Assembly (NCBI GenBank): GCA_036510975.1
Contig: DATCCY010000125.1
Span: forward strand, 69,195 to 133,194
From: Longivirga sp036510975
Lineage (GTDB): Bacteria; Actinomycetota; Actinomycetes; S36-B12; CAIYMF01
Direction: 5' to 3'
Length of the DNA: 64,000 bases
Part shown: positions 15,886 through 25,514 of the stretch, one piece after another
How the letters are laid out: the number at the start of each line of letters is the position of its first letter
How positions within the stretch are numbered: position 1 is the stretch's first letter
The notes under the pieces: model-generated
What the model saw: only the letters and a program-made list of their open reading frames with translations
Told to the model about the DNA's origin: nothing
Databases searched by the model: none
Position numbers and translations under genes: made by a program

Positions 15886-18621
15886 TCAGGCTTTCGCTGC
15901 GGTCTTCTTCGCTGCGGTCTTCTTCGCTGCGGTCTTCTTGGCTGTTGTCTTCTTCGCCGGGGTCTTCTTCGCCGGGGTCTTCTTCGCGGCCTTCTTCTTC
16001 GGCGCGGGGTCCTTCGCACGGCGCTCGGCGAGCAGGTCGGCCGCGCGCTCGATCGAGATCGTGGCGGGGTCGTCCGCGCGACGCAGCGAGGCGTTGGTCT
16101 CGCCGTCGGTGACGTAGGGACCGAAGCGGCCCTCCTTGAGCTGGACCTCGCGCTGGGTCGAGGGGTCCACGCCCACGACGATGCCCGGCTTCGGCGCGGC
16201 CTGGCCGCGGCGGCCCTTCGGCTGCGCGAGCAGGGCGAGCGCCTCCTCGAGGGTCACCGTGAAGATCGACTCCTCGCTCGGCAGCGAACGCGAGTCCTTG
16301 TCCTTGGTGATGTACGGGCCGTAGCGACCGTTCTGCGCGGTGATGAGCACGCCGTCGGACGGGTCGACGCCGACCTCCCGGGGGAGCGACAGCAGCCGGA
16401 GCGCCGTCTCGAGGTCGATGGTGTCGATGGCCATGTCGGCGAACAGCGACGACGTCCTCGGCTTCGCCGACTTCGGCGCCTCGTCCTCGAGGATCTCGGT
16501 CACGTAGGGGCCGTAGCGGCCGGTCTTGGCGACGATCTCGCGTCCGGTCGACGGGTCGACGCCGAGCGGGTGGTCGCCGGACGGCAGCGCGAGCAGCTCG
16601 GCCGCCTTCTCCGCGGTCAGCTCGTCGGGCGCGAGCTCGACGGGCACGTTGGCCCGCTCCTCGCCGCGCTCGACGTAGGCGCCGTAACGACCGACGCGGA
16701 GCACCGCGTCGGAGTCCGCGATCGGGAACGTCGACAGCTCGCGGGCGTCGATCTCCCCGAGGTCGTTCACCAGCGGGTGCAGGCCGGCGAAGTCGGTCGA
16801 GGCGTCACCGCGGTAGAAGCGGTCGAGCACCCCGACGCGGTCGACCTCGCCGGAGGCGACGGTGTCGAGGATCTCCTCGAGCCGCGCGGTGAAGTCGTAG
16901 TCGACGAGCGTGCTGAAGTGCTCCTCCATGAGGCGCGTGACGGCGAACGCGAGGAACGACGGCACGAGCGCGGATCCGCGCTTCACGACGTAGCCGCGGT
17001 CGACGATCGTGCCCATGATCGAGGCGTACGTCGACGGCCGCCCGATGCCGCGCTCCTCGAGAGCCTTCACGAGCGAGGCCTCGGTGTAGCGCGGCGGCGG
17101 GTTCGTCGAGTGGTCCTCGGGCTCGAGGCGCAGCGCGGTGAGGACGTCGCCGACCGACAGCGGCGGGAGCCGGCGCTCCGCGTCGTCGCCGTCCTTGGCC
17201 TCGGCGTCGTCGTCGATCGACTCCTCGTAGGCCGCGAGGAACCCGCGGAAGGTGATGACGGTGCCGCTCACCGAGAACTCGGCGTCGCGGCCGTCGGTGG
17301 CGACCGCGCCGAGGCGGATCGTGGCCGTCATGCCGCGGGCGTCGGCCATCTGGGAGGCGACGGTGCGCTTCCAGATCAGGTCGTAGAGCAGGAAGTCGTC
17401 GCCGCGCAGCTCGCCCGCGACGCCGGCCGGCGTGCGGAAGACGTCGCCGGCGGGACGCACGGCCTCGTGCGCCTCCTGCGCGTTCTTCACCTTGCGGTCG
17501 TAACGGCGCGGCACCTCGGAGACGTGGTCGCTGCCGTAGAGGTCGGCGGCCTGCGCCCGGGCGGCGTTGACCGCAGACTCGGACAACGTGGTGGAGTCGG
17601 TACGCATGTAGGTGATGTAGCCGCGCTCGTAGAGACCCTGGGCGACGCGCATCGTGCGCTGGGCACCCCAGCGCAGCTTGCGGCTGGCCTCCTGCTGCAG
17701 CGTCGAGGTCATGAACGGCGCGGCGGGCGAGCGACGGTAGGGCTTGTCCTCGACCGAGCGCACGATGAAGGGCACGTCCTGGAGCGCCGCGGCGAGCGAG
17801 CTCGCGGTCTCCTCGGTGAGGTGAGCGGCGTCGGCCCGGGTCAGCACGCCGAGATCGCTGAAGTCCTTGCCGGTGGCGACCCGCTTGCCGTCGACCGCGA
17901 CGAGCTTCGCGCCGAACGAGCCCGGGTCGAACAGGCCCTCGACGTCCCAGTACGACGCGGAGCGGAACGCGATGCGCTCGCGCTCGCGGTCGACGACCAG
18001 GCGCGTGGCGACCGACTGCACGCGGCCGGCCGACAGACCGGTCATGACCTTCTTCCACAGGACCGGCGAGACCTCGTAGCCGTAGAGCCGGTCGAGGATG
18101 CGGCGGGTCTCCTGGGCGTCGACGAGGTCCTGGTCGAGCTCGCGGGTCTCGTTCACCGCGCGCTGGATGGCGTCCTTCGTGATCTCGTGGAAGACCATCC
18201 GCTTGACCGGCACCTTCGGCGCCAGCACCTCGAGCAGGTGCCAGGCGATGGCCTCACCCTCGCGGTCCTCGTCCGTGGCGAGGAGCAGGACGTCGGCGTC
18301 GGCGAGCTTCTTCTTCAGCTCGGCGACCTTCGTGCGCTTGTCCGCGTCGACGACGTAGAGCGCCTGGTAGCCGTGGTCCACGTCGACCCCGAGCCGCGAC
18401 CACGCCTCGCCCTTGTACTTGGCGGGGATGTCGGCCGCGCGCTTGGGCAGGTCGCGGATGTGCCCGACCGAGGCCTCGACGTCGTAGCCCGGGCCGAGGT
18501 AGCCCTGGATGGTCTTCGCCTTCGCCGGCGACTCGACGATCACGAGCGTGCGACCGCCGCCGGTCGCCGCACCGTCGTCGACTGGAGCGGACTCGGCCGT
18601 CGCCTTGGCCTTCGGGGGCAC
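15886..18621 (-). CDS. topA: DNA topoisomerase I
   Basis: A 911-residue type IA enzyme. GTG 18621 was chosen because GAGGAG lies five bases upstream; an in-frame start at 18651 would add ten residues. The Toprim domain starts LVIVESPAKAKTIQGYLG, with acidic DEDREGEAIAWH. The active-site Tyr is in YITYMRTDSTTLSESA. The C-terminal half has repeated DNA-binding modules (GRYGPYV at three places plus GRFGPYV), typical of actinobacterial TopA, which lacks zinc fingers. The last 40 residues are a Lys/Ala tail (AAKK and PAKK units), known in streptomycetes and mycobacteria to aid DNA binding and processivity. The 280 bases upstream, to 18901, show no gene. Confidence 0.96.
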   Translation of the reverse strand: MPPKAKATAESAPVDDGAATGGGRTLVIVESPAKAKTIQGYLGPGYDVEASVGHIRDLPKRAADIPAKYKGEAWSRLGVDVDHGYQALYVVDADKRTKVAELKKKLADADVLLLATDEDREGEAIAWHLLEVLAPKVPVKRMVFHEITKDAIQRAVNETRELDQDLVDAQETRRILDRLYGYEVSPVLWKKVMTGLSAGRVQSVATRLVVDRERERIAFRSASYWDVEGLFDPGSFGAKLVAVDGKRVATGKDFSDLGVLTRADAAHLTEETASSLAAALQDVPFIVRSVEDKPYRRSPAAPFMTSTLQQEASRKLRWGAQRTMRVAQGLYERGYITYMRTDSTTLSESAVNAARAQAADLYGSDHVSEVPRRYDRKVKNAQEAHEAVRPAGDVFRTPAGVAGELRGDDFLLYDLIWKRTVASQMADARGMTATIRLGAVATDGRDAEFSVSGTVITFRGFLAAYEESIDDDAEAKDGDDAERRLPPLSVGDVLTALRLEPEDHSTNPPPRYTEASLVKALEERGIGRPSTYASIMGTIVDRGYVVKRGSALVPSFLAFAVTRLMEEHFSTLVDYDFTARLEEILDTVASGEVDRVGVLDRFYRGDASTDFAGLHPLVNDLGEIDARELSTFPIADSDAVLRVGRYGAYVERGEERANVPVELAPDELTAEKAAELLALPSGDHPLGVDPSTGREIVAKTGRYGPYVTEILEDEAPKSAKPRTSSLFADMAIDTIDLETALRLLSLPREVGVDPSDGVLITAQNGRYGPYITKDKDSRSLPSEESIFTVTLEEALALLAQPKGRRGQAAPKPGIVVGVDPSTQREVQLKEGRFGPYVTDGETNASLRRADDPATISIERAADLLAERRAKDPAPKKKAAKKTPAKKTPAKKTTAKKTAAKKTAAKKTAAKA
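15893..15990. repeat. Short tandem repeat encoding the TopA Lys-rich tail
   Basis: Units of about 15 bases (GCGGTCTTCTTCGCT on the plus strand) repeat several times with small changes, encoding alternating AAKK and PAKK peptides. The near identity of adjacent copies suggests that tail length can vary by slippage or unequal recombination. Confidence 0.75.
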
Positions 18622-18901
18622 GCGTCTCCTCGTGATCGACGGCGGGGTCACCCCCGCCCGAGCGTCGGGGTCGCCCCCGCTCGAACTGTCCGGACAGCAT
18701 CATCGGACGGGCGGAGTCTCACCATCCGACAGGGCCCCCTGTCAAACCCGCCTGCCCCGCACGGCGTGTCGCCGGCTCGGAGTTCCGGCGTATCACCCCA
18801 GGTCAGGGCCCCGCACACCCCCAGAACGAGACATCCACGACTCCACCCTTCACCAGCCCCTCCCTCACCCCCGCTGGTTTCCGCACGACGGTGCCCCCAC
18901 G

Positions 18902-20317
18902 TCAGGCGATGACCTCGATCGAGCTCAGGGTCGGGTCGCTGGAGTAGGCCACCCGCCCGACGCGACCCGCCTGCTCGATGTCCTCGACGATCTGCACCGT
19001 GACCCGCTCCCCCGGCGCGAGCAACGGCACTCCGGGCGGGTAGGGGCAGAACTGCTCGGCGCTGATCTCGCCCACGGCCTCGCGCAGCGGGATACGCCGC
19101 CGCGGCGCGAAGAACGCCTCGCGCGGGCTCACGACGACCTCGGGCACGACCTGCCAGTGCGCCGACGGCGCCGGATCACGCGGCTCGCCGCGCAGCCGCT
19201 CGAGGAGCGACACGAGCATGTCGGCCGTCCGGAGGCAGAACTCGTGCTCGTCGAGGATCGACATCGTCATGACGACCGAGTCGGCGTCGGCGGCCTCGAC
19301 GCCGTTGCCCTGCTGCCACAGCAGGTCCGCGAGCCCGACGCCGTCGACACCGGTGCGCGGCAGCCACAGCGTGAGCTTGAGCGGGTCGCACGCGACGCCG
19401 ATCTCGGCCTCCTCCACCACGACCAGACCCGGCACCTGCCGCAGCCGCGCGCGCATCTGCGCCACGCTGGCGATCGCCCGCTCGAGCTCGGCGGCACCCA
19501 TCTCGTCCATCACGGCACGCGTTGCGTCGATCGAGGCCATGAGCGTGGCCGACGGCGACGTCGTCGCGGTGAGGTCGACCGCGCGGTCGAGCCGGTCGGC
19601 ACCGACCCGCGCTCCCGACACGGCGACCACGGCCGTCTGCGTGTAACCCATGAGCGCCTTGTGCACGCTCGTGATCGCGACGTCGGCGCCGTTCGCGAAC
19701 GCGCCGCGGCGCTCGAGGAAGAACAGGTGCGCGCCCCACGCCTGGTCGACGACCAGCACGCGGTCGGCCTCGTGCACGACGCTCGCCAGCGCTGCGACGT
19801 CGGCGAGCGTCCCGACGTAGGTCGGCGTCGTGACGAAGACGGCGACGACCTCCGGCGCGAGCCCGACCAGGGCCGACGGATCGACGCCGAGGGGCAGCCC
19901 GAGCTCGGGGTGCAGCGTCGGCTGCACCCAGGTCGGCATCGACCCACTGACCACGAGGCCCGCGAGCGCGCTGCGGTGCGACGTGCGGTCGAGGGCGACC
20001 GCCACGCCCGGGCCACCCACGGCCGTGATCGCGGCGATGTTGCCCTGCGACGAGCCGCCGACGAGGAACCGCGCGTGGTCCGCGCGCACGCTCGCCGCCC
20101 ACAGCGCCTCGGACCGCTCGAGCACGCGACCGGAGTAGTGGTTGTCGTCGGCACCGCCCTGCAGCGAGACGTCGTCGCGGATCAGGGGCGCCAGACGGTC
20201 CGACCCGAGCGCGGGGTCCGCGCCGGTGTAGCGGTACTTGTGCCCCGGGATCTGCAGCGGGCGCATGCCCTTGTCGCGCGCGGCGAGCCACGCGTCGACG
20301 AGCGGGTGCTCAACCAC
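18902..20317 (-). CDS. PLP-dependent Orn/Lys/Arg decarboxylase-family protein
   Basis: A 471-residue fold-type I PLP enzyme from GTG 20317. It has the family entry motif LQIPGHKYRYTG, the cofactor-binding FLVGGSSQGNIAAI, VVDQAWGAHLFF, and the PLP lysine in ITSVHKALMGYTQ. The C-terminal part carries CPYPPGVPLLAPGE, the conserved Orn/Lys/Arg decarboxylase C-terminal motif. Length fits the short actinobacterial and Bacillus SpeA-like group rather than the 700-residue inducible enzymes. Arginine, lysine or ornithine decarboxylation feeding polyamine synthesis is the likely reaction; the substrate is unresolved. It is followed downstream on the same strand by topA and preceded 21 bases upstream by a methyltransferase. 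Confidence 0.85.
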   Translation of the reverse strand: MVEHPLVDAWLAARDKGMRPLQIPGHKYRYTGADPALGSDRLAPLIRDDVSLQGGADDNHYSGRVLERSEALWAASVRADHARFLVGGSSQGNIAAITAVGGPGVAVALDRTSHRSALAGLVVSGSMPTWVQPTLHPELGLPLGVDPSALVGLAPEVVAVFVTTPTYVGTLADVAALASVVHEADRVLVVDQAWGAHLFFLERRGAFANGADVAITSVHKALMGYTQTAVVAVSGARVGADRLDRAVDLTATTSPSATLMASIDATRAVMDEMGAAELERAIASVAQMRARLRQVPGLVVVEEAEIGVACDPLKLTLWLPRTGVDGVGLADLLWQQGNGVEAADADSVVMTMSILDEHEFCLRTADMLVSLLERLRGEPRDPAPSAHWQVVPEVVVSPREAFFAPRRRIPLREAVGEISAEQFCPYPPGVPLLAPGERVTVQIVEDIEQAGRVGRVAYSSDPTLSSIEVIA

Positions 20318-20338
20318 GTCGGTCCGTCCGTCCTGTCG

Positions 20339-21862
20339 TCATGTGCCCACCGGCGGGTCGAGTGCGAGCAGGCCGTCCTCGAGGAGTCCGCGCACCGCGA
20401 GCAGGGCACCGGGCAGCACGTCGTCGGGATCGAGGTCGTACGCCGCGGCCACGGCGTCGATCGCGCCGGACAGCGTCGTCGCGCCGTCGAGCACCCGCAC
20501 GAGGTGGATGCCGACGGAGTCCAGCACGACGTCGGGGCGCCAGCCGCCGACGAGTCCGACGTGCGGCGGCATCGGACCGAGTCGCCCGCTCTCGTCGGTG
20601 CGCTCCTCCTCGACCACGCGCAGGCCCGGCACGCGCCGCGGGCGCGAGTCGAGGAGCGCGAACGCGTCGAGCACCGACCAGCCGGCCCGGGTCGCGACGA
20701 GCGCGGTGACCTCGTCGCCGCGCGGCTGGCGCGGCGCGGTCGCGACGTCCTCGACCCGCGGCCCCTGCTCGCCGTAGGTCCCGCCACGGTGCAGCACGAT
20801 CCACCCGAAGCCGATGCCCTCCGCGTCCATCGCACGCAGCTCGTCGAGCCACTCGGCGTAGCGACGCTCGTACTCGGCCAGCCCCTCAGGATCGTCGTGG
20901 TGACCGCCAGCGTCGCGCAGCCAGAGACCGACGTACTCGGCCGGGTCCTGCACCTCGCGCTGCGCCACCCACGCGTCGCAACCGGTCGTGGCGACCCACG
21001 TGGCGACCCGCTCACGCCAGTCCTGTCCGCGCACGTGCACCCAGTTCGCCAGGATCACCGCGGTCCCGCCGTCGACGAGCCGGGCCGGCGCCTGCTGCAC
21101 GAGGATCCGGCCGAGGTCGTCGGCAGGGAGCCCGGCGTCGCGATAGGTGTAGCGGTGACCGGGCGAGATGACGAACGGCGGGTTGCTCACGACGAGGTCG
21201 AACGTCTCGGCACCGACGGGCTCGAACAGCGATCCCTCGCGCAGGTCCCACTCCTGGCCGGACAGCTCCGCGGTCGCGGAGGCCAGCAGCAGCGCACGGC
21301 GGTTGCGGTCCGTGGCGACGACGGTGCCGGCATGGCGGCCGAGGTGCAGGGCCTGGACCCCGCACCCGGTTCCGAGGTCGAGCGCGCGGGCCACCGGCGC
21401 GCGCGGCGTGAGCCGCGCGAGGGTCAGGGACGCACCGCCGACGCCGAGGACGTGGTCCACGGCCACCTCGTCGGCCTCGCGTCCGGCCGAGTCGGGTCCG
21501 TGGTCGCTCACGACGTACCAGTCGGTGTCGCTCTCGCCGTACGGCCGGACGTCGACGAGGGCTCGCAGCATGGCCCCTCCCCCGACCAGACCGAGGCCGA
21601 GCAGGTCCTGGAGCGGCAGATGACGAGCGACGTCGTCGCGGTCGACCGCCTCGCCGAGCACGAACAGTCTGACGAGCTCCGCGTCGGCGCCGTGCCGGTC
21701 CTGCAGCGCGCGTCGGGCAGGGACGCTCTCGCCACGACCGAGGGCGGCGTACGCCGAGGCCCCGAGCATCGACAGCAGGCCGTCGGCGGTGAAGCCCGCG
21801 TCGAGGAACGCCTCGCGCACCCGCGAGGCCGCGCCGCGGTCGATGCCGCCGTGATCGGTCAC
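20339..21862 (-). CDS. SAM-dependent methyltransferase, HemK/small-domain type
   Basis: A 507-residue protein if GTG 21862 is used; GTG 21880 would add six residues. The Rossmann methyltransferase core sits in the middle, with motif I ALDLGTGCGVQALHLG, VVATDRNRRAL, and the catalytic VVSNPPFVISPG, the NPPF box of N-methyltransferases acting on amide, adenine or guanine nitrogen. About 150 N-terminal and 200 C-terminal residues flank it, as in an actinobacterial family annotated only as methyltransferase. Its substrate (protein Gln, rRNA or DNA) cannot be told. Its promoter region overlaps the hppA terminator hairpin. Confidence 0.75.
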   Translation of the reverse strand: MTDHGGIDRGAASRVREAFLDAGFTADGLLSMLGASAYAALGRGESVPARRALQDRHGADAELVRLFVLGEAVDRDDVARHLPLQDLLGLGLVGGGAMLRALVDVRPYGESDTDWYVVSDHGPDSAGREADEVAVDHVLGVGGASLTLARLTPRAPVARALDLGTGCGVQALHLGRHAGTVVATDRNRRALLLASATAELSGQEWDLREGSLFEPVGAETFDLVVSNPPFVISPGHRYTYRDAGLPADDLGRILVQQAPARLVDGGTAVILANWVHVRGQDWRERVATWVATTGCDAWVAQREVQDPAEYVGLWLRDAGGHHDDPEGLAEYERRYAEWLDELRAMDAEGIGFGWIVLHRGGTYGEQGPRVEDVATAPRQPRGDEVTALVATRAGWSVLDAFALLDSRPRRVPGLRVVEEERTDESGRLGPMPPHVGLVGGWRPDVVLDSVGIHLVRVLDGATTLSGAIDAVAAAYDLDPDDVLPGALLAVRGLLEDGLLALDPPVGT

Positions 21863-21890
21863 GCCCCGATCATGGCCCACCCGCGACGAC

Positions 21891-21927
21891 GACGCGGGCC
21901 CGGAGGGGAGTCCTCCGGGCCCGCGTC
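21891..21927 (-). terminator. hppA terminator, perfect 16-bp hairpin
   Basis: GACGCGGGCCCGGAGG (21891-21906) and its exact reverse complement (21912-21927) are separated by five bases, about 20 bases beyond the hppA stop codon on the minus strand. No T-run follows. The stem is the strongest simple hairpin in the left half of the window. Confidence 0.8.
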
Positions 21928-21949
21928 GGTGCCGTGCGGTGATGGTCGG

Positions 21950-24400
<2,451 letters not shown>

Positions 24401-24471
24401 TCAGGCTCCCTGCGTACGTAAAGGGGTCCGCTCACGTCCCGTGCGGGAGTGCGAACCCTCGAGTGCGCCGG

Positions 24472-24499
24472 AGTCTACGCACGGCTGTGACCTTGACCA
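24472..24499 (-). promoter_or_regulatory. Candidate hppA promoter
   Basis: On the minus strand TGGTCA (24499-24494), a 16-base spacer and TAGACT (24477-24472) resemble an actinobacterial housekeeping promoter. It lies about 70 bases upstream of the hppA ATG, which is preceded by AGGGAGC. The rest of the 275-base gap (24401-24675) shows no gene. Confidence 0.45.
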
Positions 24500-24675
24500 C
24501 GCCCAGGACCCCGGATCGCGATGCGGCATCGGTCACACTAGGCCAGCCTCCGCTGTGTCCCGCGAGCCGTGCGCCGAGCATGCAACCGCTGTCATCCTCC
24601 CGGCCGGATGTCGCTGGTGCTGTGGTCGTTTCCCGGCCCGGGTGGCGACCGGAGCCCCAGGGAGGTCGGGTGGGA

Positions 24676-25044
24676 CTAGGTCGTGCGGCTCGTGGGCCAC
24701 GCGAGGGTGACGACTTCGCCGTGGGTCCGCAGCTCGGGCACCAGGGCCCGCACCAGTGCCAGCGCGACGCCGTCGTCCTCGTCGGGCACGGCCGGGTCGC
24801 TGCGGTCGTGCACCTCGACCTCGAACCCGTGGCCGTCCTCGCGCACCACGACGTCGACGGCGTGGCTCAGCTCGGCGGCGCCGTGGCGCAGCACCGCGCG
24901 GGCCACCGCCTCGCCGACGGCGAGCCGGACGTCGTCGACCGTCTCCTCGTCGAGACCGACACGTCGGGCGGCGGCGACCGCGACCAGCCGGGCGGTCCGG
25001 ACGTGCTCGGCCGACGGCGGGATCGAGAGCGTGGCGGCCGGCAC
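24676..25044 (-). CDS. RsbW-like serine kinase / anti-sigma factor
   Basis: A 122-residue HATPase_c_2 protein from GTG 25044. It begins with the strand-helix SIPPSAEHVRTARLVAVAAA of the RsbW/SpoIIAB fold, then the N-box DVRLAVGEAVARAVLRHG (Glu present; the usual Asn is replaced, so nucleotide binding may be altered), then VHDRSDP and a short ATP-lid region. It lies four bases after a STAS protein gene. In such pairs the kinase binds a sigma factor or phosphorylates the STAS partner. No sigma-factor gene is adjacent. Confidence 0.75.
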   Translation of the reverse strand: MPAATLSIPPSAEHVRTARLVAVAAARRVGLDEETVDDVRLAVGEAVARAVLRHGAAELSHAVDVVVREDGHGFEVEVHDRSDPAVPDEDDGVALALVRALVPELRTHGEVVTLAWPTSRTT

Positions 25045-25048
25045 GGCG

Positions 25049-25384
25049 CTAGCTCGCGAGCGCGTCGGCGACGGAGGCGTGCAGCGGGATGAGCGCGTCG
25101 AGACCGGTGATGCGGAAGACCCTGGCGACCCGATCGGCGGTGACGACCACGTCGAGGCGGCCCTCGGCCTCGCGGACCCGCTTGAGGGCCTTCACGAGCA
25201 CGGACAGCCCGGTCGAGTCGAGGAAGTCGACCCGGGAGAGGTCCACCACGAGATCGGTCCGGTCCTCGGCGGTGAGCCGGCTCAGCTCGGCGTCGAGCTG
25301 CGGTGCGGTGTAGATGTCGACCTCGCCGATGGCGACGACGACCATGCGACCGGACTCCTCACGGGTGCTGACATCGAGATCCAC
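25049..25384 (-). CDS. STAS-domain anti-anti-sigma factor
   Basis: A 111-residue SpoIIAA/RsbV-type protein from GTG 25384. It reads VVVAIGEVDIYTAPQLDAEL, then VVDLSRVDFLDSTGLSVLV, where the Ser of DSTGL is the phosphorylation site in this family, and ends with a helical FRITGLDALIPL segment. A partner-switch with the RsbW-like protein encoded directly downstream is expected. The upstream gap holds the second family A inverted repeat and the divergent helicase start. Confidence 0.88.
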   Translation of the reverse strand: MDLDVSTREESGRMVVVAIGEVDIYTAPQLDAELSRLTAEDRTDLVVDLSRVDFLDSTGLSVLVKALKRVREAEGRLDVVVTADRVARVFRITGLDALIPLHASVADALAS

Positions 25385-25430
25385 GTCTGCACTCTGGCAC
25401 AGCCCCGGCGCCTCCGTCCCGCCCCTTCCC

Positions 25431-25494
25431 GCGAGTACCTGGTCCACGTGTCGCTCTGGAGGCCGTGCGAACGACACGTCGGACAGGTACTCGC
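25431..25494. repeat. Family A inverted repeat, copy 2
   Basis: Arms 25431-25453 and 25472-25494 pair at 20 of 23 positions. Both begin and end with GCGAGTACCTG/CAGGTACTCGC, identical to copy 1 at 8435-8498, while the inner arm and loop differ with compensating changes (CACGTGTCG pairs with CGACACGTC). It again lies between two divergent genes. Confidence 0.85.
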
Positions 25495-25514
25495 GGCAGG
25501 GCAGGATTCACCCC

